DNA of 64,000 nt from the NCBI RefSeq assembly GCF_013205055.1, contig NZ_JABMLF010000001.1, positions 1,426,001 to 1,490,000 on the forward strand, read 5' to 3'. Shown piece after piece: positions 59,884-64,000 of this stretch. The stretch is from Rathayibacter sp. VKM Ac-2856. GTDB lineage: Bacteria; Actinomycetota; Actinomycetes; Actinomycetales; Microbacteriaceae. The notes below the pieces were generated by a model. That model made no database searches. It was not told where the DNA came from and saw only the letters and a program-made list of their open reading frames with translations. Every line of letters begins with the position of its first letter. The first letter of the stretch is position 1. Both the position numbers and the translations under genes were made by a program.

Positions 59884-61986
59884 ATGCCGAACGAATCATC
59901 CCCGACGAGGGCCGCGGCCGGCCGTGGCGCCCGCCGATCGCCCGTCGCAGCGCTGCTGGCCCTGCTCGCCGCCGTCGCGCTCGTGGTCGTCCCGGCCGCC
60001 GGCGCCGCGGCCGAGCCGCCGGCGACGCTCGGATCCTCCGTCGTCCTCGACTCGGCCGGGGTCCTCGACTCCGCGGAGATCGCCGACATCGAGGCCGCGT
60101 CCGCGCAGCTCTACCAGGAGCACGGCGTCCAGCTCTTCGTCGCCTACGTCGACACCTTCACCGGCACGAGCGGCGACGCCCGCTGGTCGGACGCGACCGC
60201 CGACCTCAACGGCCTCGGCACGGACGACGTCCTGCTGGCCGTCGCGGTCGAGGCTCGGCAGTACCAGGTCTCGGTCGCCGACGACTTCGCCCTCGACGCC
60301 GGCCAGGTCTCGGCCCTGGAGACCGACGACATCGAGCCGCAGCTCGTCGACGGCGACTGGGCGGGTGCCGCGGTCGCGGCCGCCCAGGGCATCGGCGCCC
60401 GCCTGGACGCGCCGAGCGCGGGCGAGACGCTCGGCTCCGGCCTCCTGATCACCCTCGCCCTGCTGGCCGGCCTGGTCGTCGTCGGCGTCATCGTCTGGCT
60501 CCTCGTCCGCCGCGCCCGCCGCCGCAGGGCCGCCGCCGCCGAGGAGGCGTCCATCGACGAGCTCGCCACCCGCGCCGGCTCCGCCCTCGTGCACGCCGAC
60601 GACGCCGTGCGCACCAGCGAGCAGGAGGTCGGCTTCGCGGAGGCGCAGTTCGGCTCCGACGCGACCGGCCCCTTCCGCGAGGCGCTAGTCACCGCGAAGC
60701 GACTTCTCGGCGAGGCCTTCGCCCTGCAGCAGCGCCTCGACGACGCCCAGCCGGAGACCGACCAGGAGCGCCGCGACGGCTACGGGCGGATCCTCCAGCT
60801 CTGCGCCGACGCCGAGCAGGTGCTCGACGAGAAGGCGGCGGCGTTCGAGGAGCTCCGCGCCCTCGAGAAGAACGCGCCCGAGGTGGCCGCGACCCTGACC
60901 GCGCGCACCGCCGAGGTGAGCGGGCGCCTCTCCGCCACCCGCGCCCTCCTGGCCGACCTCGCGAGCCGCTACGCCCCGACCGCGGTCGACGACGTGGATG
61001 ACGACGCCGACCAGGCCGAGGACCGCCTCCGCTTCGCCGGCGACCAGGTGACCGAGGCGCGGACGGCGATCACCGGCGGCGACTCGGGCCGCGCGGCCGT
61101 GCTGCTGCGCGCGGGCCAGCAGGCGGCCGAGCAGGCGTCGGGCCTCCTCGACGCCGTCGCCACCCGCTCCGCCGACCTGCAGGAGGCGGAGCGCACCCTC
61201 GCCGGCCGCGTCGCCGAGATCCGCGCCGACGTCGCCCAGGGCCGCGCGATCGTCGCCGCCGGCGACGCGGGCGACCCCACGAGCGCTCCGCTCGTCGCGA
61301 ACGTGCGGAGCGCGGTGGCCACGACGGAGGAGGCCCTGGACGCCGTCGAGCGCGACGCCGCCGCGAGCCCGCGCGACCCCCTCGCGCTGCTGGAGCGCCT
61401 GACCGCGGCCGACGCCACCATCGACGCGGCCGTCGGCGGCTATCGCGACGCCCAGGCGCAGGCCGAGCGGCAGCGGGCCGCCTTGGCCACCGAGATCACC
61501 ACCGCCCGCAGCCGCGTCGCCGCCGCGGAGGACTTCATCGCGGCCCGGCGCGGCGCCGTCGGCTCCGAGGCGCGCACCCGCGTCGCCGAGGCGGCGCGCT
61601 CGGCCGAGTACGCCGCGCAGCTCGCCGCGACCGACCCGGCGGAGGCCCTCGCCTCGGCCCAGCGCGCCTCCGCCCTCGCGCAGCAGGCGCTGAGCGCCGC
61701 CCGCTCGGACGCGAGCGCTTACTCCGCTCCCGGGATCGGCGGTGGGAGCGGCTACGGCGGCAACACGACCGGCGCCTTCCTCGGCGGCATCCTCGTCGAG
61801 TCGCTGCTCGGCGGCGGCCGGCGCTCGGGCTACCGCTCGGGCGGCTTCGGCGGCGGCGGCTTCGGCGGCGGATTCGGTGGCGGCGGACGCAGCGGCGGCT
61901 TCGGCGGCGGCGGCTCCTCGCGGCGCTCCAGCGGCGGCGGCTTCGGCGGCGGCGGCGGTCGTCGCGGCGGCGGCGGCCGGTTCTGA
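59884..61986 (+). CDS. TPM-domain membrane protein with coiled-coil and Gly-rich tail
   Basis: 700 residues. A signal peptide (about 17-43, ALLALLAAVALVVVPAAGAAA) leads to an extracytoplasmic TPM domain (VVLDSAGVLDSAEIADIEAAS, LFVAYVDTFTGTSGDARWSD, LAVAVEARQYQVSVADDFAL). One membrane helix (about 182-206, ITLALLAGLVVVGVIVWLLVRR) is followed by 400 residues of Ala/Glu/Arg-rich coiled coil in the cytoplasm and a terminal 55-residue run of FGGG repeats. TPM proteins are thought to be acid phosphatase-like or membrane-maintenance factors. It precedes a PspA gene by 73 bases, and the two probably work together at the membrane. Confidence 0.88.
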   Translation: MPNESSPTRAAAGRGARRSPVAALLALLAAVALVVVPAAGAAAEPPATLGSSVVLDSAGVLDSAEIADIEAASAQLYQEHGVQLFVAYVDTFTGTSGDARWSDATADLNGLGTDDVLLAVAVEARQYQVSVADDFALDAGQVSALETDDIEPQLVDGDWAGAAVAAAQGIGARLDAPSAGETLGSGLLITLALLAGLVVVGVIVWLLVRRARRRRAAAAEEASIDELATRAGSALVHADDAVRTSEQEVGFAEAQFGSDATGPFREALVTAKRLLGEAFALQQRLDDAQPETDQERRDGYGRILQLCADAEQVLDEKAAAFEELRALEKNAPEVAATLTARTAEVSGRLSATRALLADLASRYAPTAVDDVDDDADQAEDRLRFAGDQVTEARTAITGGDSGRAAVLLRAGQQAAEQASGLLDAVATRSADLQEAERTLAGRVAEIRADVAQGRAIVAAGDAGDPTSAPLVANVRSAVATTEEALDAVERDAAASPRDPLALLERLTAADATIDAAVGGYRDAQAQAERQRAALATEITTARSRVAAAEDFIAARRGAVGSEARTRVAEAARSAEYAAQLAATDPAEALASAQRASALAQQALSAARSDASAYSAPGIGGGSGYGGNTTGAFLGGILVESLLGGGRRSGYRSGGFGGGGFGGGFGGGGRSGGFGGGGSSRRSSGGGFGGGGGRRGGGGRF

Positions 61987-62059
61987 CCCGCCCCTCCCAC
62001 TCCCGGGCCCGCATCCGCTCGGCCCCTTCCCGCAACCACCTCACGCAAGGAGAGACAGC

Positions 62060-62797
62060 ATGGCTCAGAAACAGTCGATCTTCGGCCGCATCGCGCAGCT
62101 CGCGAAGGCCAACATCAACGCCCTCCTCGACCAGGCCGAGGACCCGCAGAAGATGCTCGATCAGATGGTGCGCGACTACACCGACAGCATCCGCGACGCC
62201 GAGGCCGCCATCGCGCAGACCATCGGCAACCTGCGCCTGCTCGAGGACGACTACCGCGAGGACGTGCGGAACGCGGACGAGTGGGGCGGCAAGGCGCTCG
62301 CCGCCAGCCGCAAGGCCGACGAGCTGCGCTCCTCCGGCTCCACCGGCGACGCGGACAAGTTCGACGCGCTGGCGAAGGTGGCGCTCACCCGCCAGATCCA
62401 GTCCGAGAAGGAGGCGAAGGACGCCGAGCCGACCATCGCCTCGCAGACCGAGGTCGTCGACAAGCTCAAGTCGGGCCTCAACCAGATGCGCGAGAAGCTG
62501 AACCAGCTCTCGTCCAAGCGCGACGAGCTGATCGCCCGCGCGAAGACCGTCGAGGCGCAGTCGCAGGTGCAGGACGCGATCAAGAGCATCGACATCATGG
62601 ACCCGACCAGCGAGGTCAGCCGCTTCGAGCAGAAGATCCGCCGCGAGGAGGCCCGCGTCCGCGGCGCCGAGGAGCTCGCCTCCTCCAGCCTCGACGCGCA
62701 GTTCGAGTCGCTCGAGGACCTCGGCGAGATGACCGAGGTCGAGGCGCGGCTCGCCGCCCTCAAGTCGGGCCGCCCGCAGGACTCGATCGGCTCCTGA
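62060..62797 (+). CDS. PspA/IM30 family membrane-stress protein
   Basis: 245 residues from ATG 62060 with AAGGAGAG 5-10 bases upstream. Typical PspA start (IFGRIAQLAKANINALLDQAEDPQKMLDQMVRDY) and long coiled coils of Glu, Lys and Ala (DNLRLLEDDYREDVR-like, KEAKDAEPTIASQTEVVDKLK), ending with EDLGEMTEVEARLAAL. IM30 proteins bind damaged membranes as large oligomeric rods and limit proton leak. Its pairing with a TPM protein is recurrent in actinobacteria as I recall. Confidence 0.94.
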   Translation: MAQKQSIFGRIAQLAKANINALLDQAEDPQKMLDQMVRDYTDSIRDAEAAIAQTIGNLRLLEDDYREDVRNADEWGGKALAASRKADELRSSGSTGDADKFDALAKVALTRQIQSEKEAKDAEPTIASQTEVVDKLKSGLNQMREKLNQLSSKRDELIARAKTVEAQSQVQDAIKSIDIMDPTSEVSRFEQKIRREEARVRGAEELASSSLDAQFESLEDLGEMTEVEARLAALKSGRPQDSIGS

Positions 62798-62809
62798 CCG
62801 CGAGGAGGG

Positions 62810-62842
62810 CTCCGGACCGACGAACGGCCGGTCGGCCCGGAG
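62810..62842 (+). terminator. Hairpin terminator after pspA
   Basis: CTCCGGACCGAC (62810-62821) pairs with GTCGGCCCGGAG (62831-62842) with one G-U-type mismatch, 12 bases after the stop codon. A second small hairpin (GCATGCC/GGCATGC, 62854-62873) follows. Confidence 0.65.
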
Positions 62843-63074
62843 TTCTCCTCATCGCATGCCCCCTCCGGCATGCCTCTCGAAGACTGGCAATCCTCCTGGT
62901 GCGGGGTCGAACAGCACCCCCTAGTGTTGGTCTCGGTCGCCCCGGAACCCGGTTGACTGATGCCTCGTCCGGCCCCTACCGACGCGGTGAACCATGAGCG
63001 GACCCGGACCTCCCGGGGATCGCTCACCGAGCGGCCGTCGATGCTGACGGCCACCCCGAACGAGCGAGGCGCCG

Positions 63075-64000
63075 ATGAGCACCCCCACCGCACTGTCCGA
63101 CGGAAACACCCCCACCGCCCCCCGCGTCGAGGCCTCCCCCCGGGTCCAGGCCTCCCCCCGCGTGATCCGCACCCGCCCCCGCGGTGAAGGCGGATCGAAC
63201 CCCACGACCGAGTACTCGGGCCTCCTGAGCACCGTCCGCGACGCCGGCCTCCTGCGCCGCCGCCGCGGCTACTACTACACCCTCTTCTCCGTGCTGACGC
63301 TGGCCCTCGGCGGGATCGTCACCGGCTTCGTGCTGCTGGGCGACTCGTGGTTCCAGCTGCTGCTCGCCGCGGCGCTCGGCATCGTCCTCACCCAGTTCGC
63401 CTTCCTGGCGCACGAGGCCTCGCACCGCCAGGTCTTCGAGTCCGGCAAGGCGAACGACATCGCCGGCCGCACTCTCGCGAATCTCGTCGTCGGCATCAGC
63501 TACTCGTGGTGGATGCACAAGCACAGCCGCCACCACGCCAACCCGAACGTGCTCGGCAAGGACCCGGACATCGTCCGCGACGTCGTGTCGTTCACGCCGG
63601 AGGACGCGGCCCGCTCGCGCGGCGCCTACGCCTGGCTCACCCGCCGCCAGGGCTACGCCTTCTTCCCGCTGCTGCTGCTCGAGGGCGTCAACCTGCACCT
63701 GCACGGCTTCCGCACCGTCTTCGGCAAGGGCAAGGTCGACAAGCGCTGGGTCGAGATCACGATGCTCGTCGCCCGTGTCGGCCTCTACCTCGCCGTCGTC
63801 TTCTGGGCGCTGCCGCTCGGCATGGCGTTCGCCTTCGTCGGCGTGCAGATGGGCGTCTTCGGCCTCTACATGGGCGCCTCGTTCGCGCCGAACCACAAGG
63901 GCATGCCGATCCTGCCGAAGGAGGCCCGCGTCGACTTCCTGCGCCGTCAGGTCCTCACCTCGCGCAGCATCCGCGGCAACTGGTTCAACGACTACTTCAT
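63075..64000 (+). CDS. Membrane fatty-acid desaturase (5' part, runs off window)
   Basis: 308 residues are visible from ATG 63075. After a Pro/Arg-rich start, membrane helices (about 67-110) are followed by the di-iron histidine boxes HEASH (about 115-119) and HSRHH (about 151-155); the third box would lie beyond base 64000. FxxKGMPILPKEARVDFLRRQ precedes the end. These integral membrane enzymes introduce double bonds into acyl chains using O2 and ferredoxin-type electrons; the position of the double bond is not readable. Confidence 0.9.
   Translation, partial: MSTPTALSDGNTPTAPRVEASPRVQASPRVIRTRPRGEGGSNPTTEYSGLLSTVRDAGLLRRRRGYYYTLFSVLTLALGGIVTGFVLLGDSWFQLLLAAALGIVLTQFAFLAHEASHRQVFESGKANDIAGRTLANLVVGISYSWWMHKHSRHHANPNVLGKDPDIVRDVVSFTPEDAARSRGAYAWLTRRQGYAFFPLLLLEGVNLHLHGFRTVFGKGKVDKRWVEITMLVARVGLYLAVVFWALPLGMAFAFVGVQMGVFGLYMGASFAPNHKGMPILPKEARVDFLRRQVLTSRSIRGNWFNDYF

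Overview
The window is high-GC actinobacterial DNA (roughly 70 % G+C, dense genes, many GTG starts, frequent ATGA/GTGA stop-start overlaps). Gene content suggests Microbacteriaceae, with Rathayibacter/Clavibacter/Curtobacterium-like genera the best guess: several LCP cell-wall ligases, an Asp23 envelope-stress locus, an F420-type LLM oxidoreductase, a permuted lipoate ligase, and short 'ctcgatacgcc...ggctactcgaccagcatg' palindromic repeats in intergenic spaces. The genus is inference. Most of the window is ordinary chromosomal housekeeping and transport.

Layout. 1-2.0 kb: two LCP ligases in tandem (the first cut by the window edge). 2.0-3.7 kb: a VOC protein divergent from a WYL regulator. 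3.7-9.3 kb: a five-gene minus-strand operon (sugar-type ABC binding protein, ATPase, permease, PucR-like regulator, HSL-type esterase). 9.5-15.1 kb: a RiPP locus. A 54-residue precursor with a thiopeptide (thiomuracin/GE2270-type) leader converges on a coupled operon for an azoline dehydrogenase, an RRE/F-like protein, a YcaO cyclodehydratase and a TetR regulator. No dehydratase or pyridine synthase is present, and the core has a single Ser, so a linear polythiazole peptide is the likely product. This is the most interesting part of the window. 15.5-24.9 kb: tRNA-Ser(UGA), HAD phosphatase, serS, enoyl-CoA hydratase, FMN hydroxyacid oxidase, a manganese (yybP-ykoY) riboswitch in front of a ferritin-like/VIT1 metal transporter, four palindromic repeats, pheA and pgm. 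25-28 kb: a DUF559-like nuclease gene flanked by two copies of one hairpin, an aldo/keto reductase and a ribokinase-like gene.

28.1-32.7 kb: an ECF sigma factor and an Asp23/Gls24 alkaline-shock gene set on both strands, ending in CsbD. 32.8-38.7 kb: secreted cell-wall proteins (amidase-like with IPT/TIG, unknown secreted protein, VanY-type carboxypeptidase) and a divergent MurE-like ligase. 38.8-48 kb: MFS exporter, GH1 beta-glucosidase with LacI regulator, a second DUF559-like gene again flanked by a pair of hairpins, a solitary beta-class DNA methyltransferase, GNAT, lipoate ligase and a monoacylglycerol-lipase-like hydrolase. 48-53.3 kb: TerC, then a CitA/CitB-type two-component system divergent from a CitM citrate transporter, with three in-register 9-bp direct repeats between them.

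53.4-64 kb: TauE/SafE permease, LLM oxidoreductase, two small overlapping acidic genes, a third LCP ligase, a small secreted peptidoglycan-binding-like protein, an OYE-type ene-reductase, a TPM-domain membrane protein followed by PspA/IM30, and the start of a membrane fatty-acid desaturase that runs off the right edge. All functional calls come from reading translations and motifs by eye; no database search was run.
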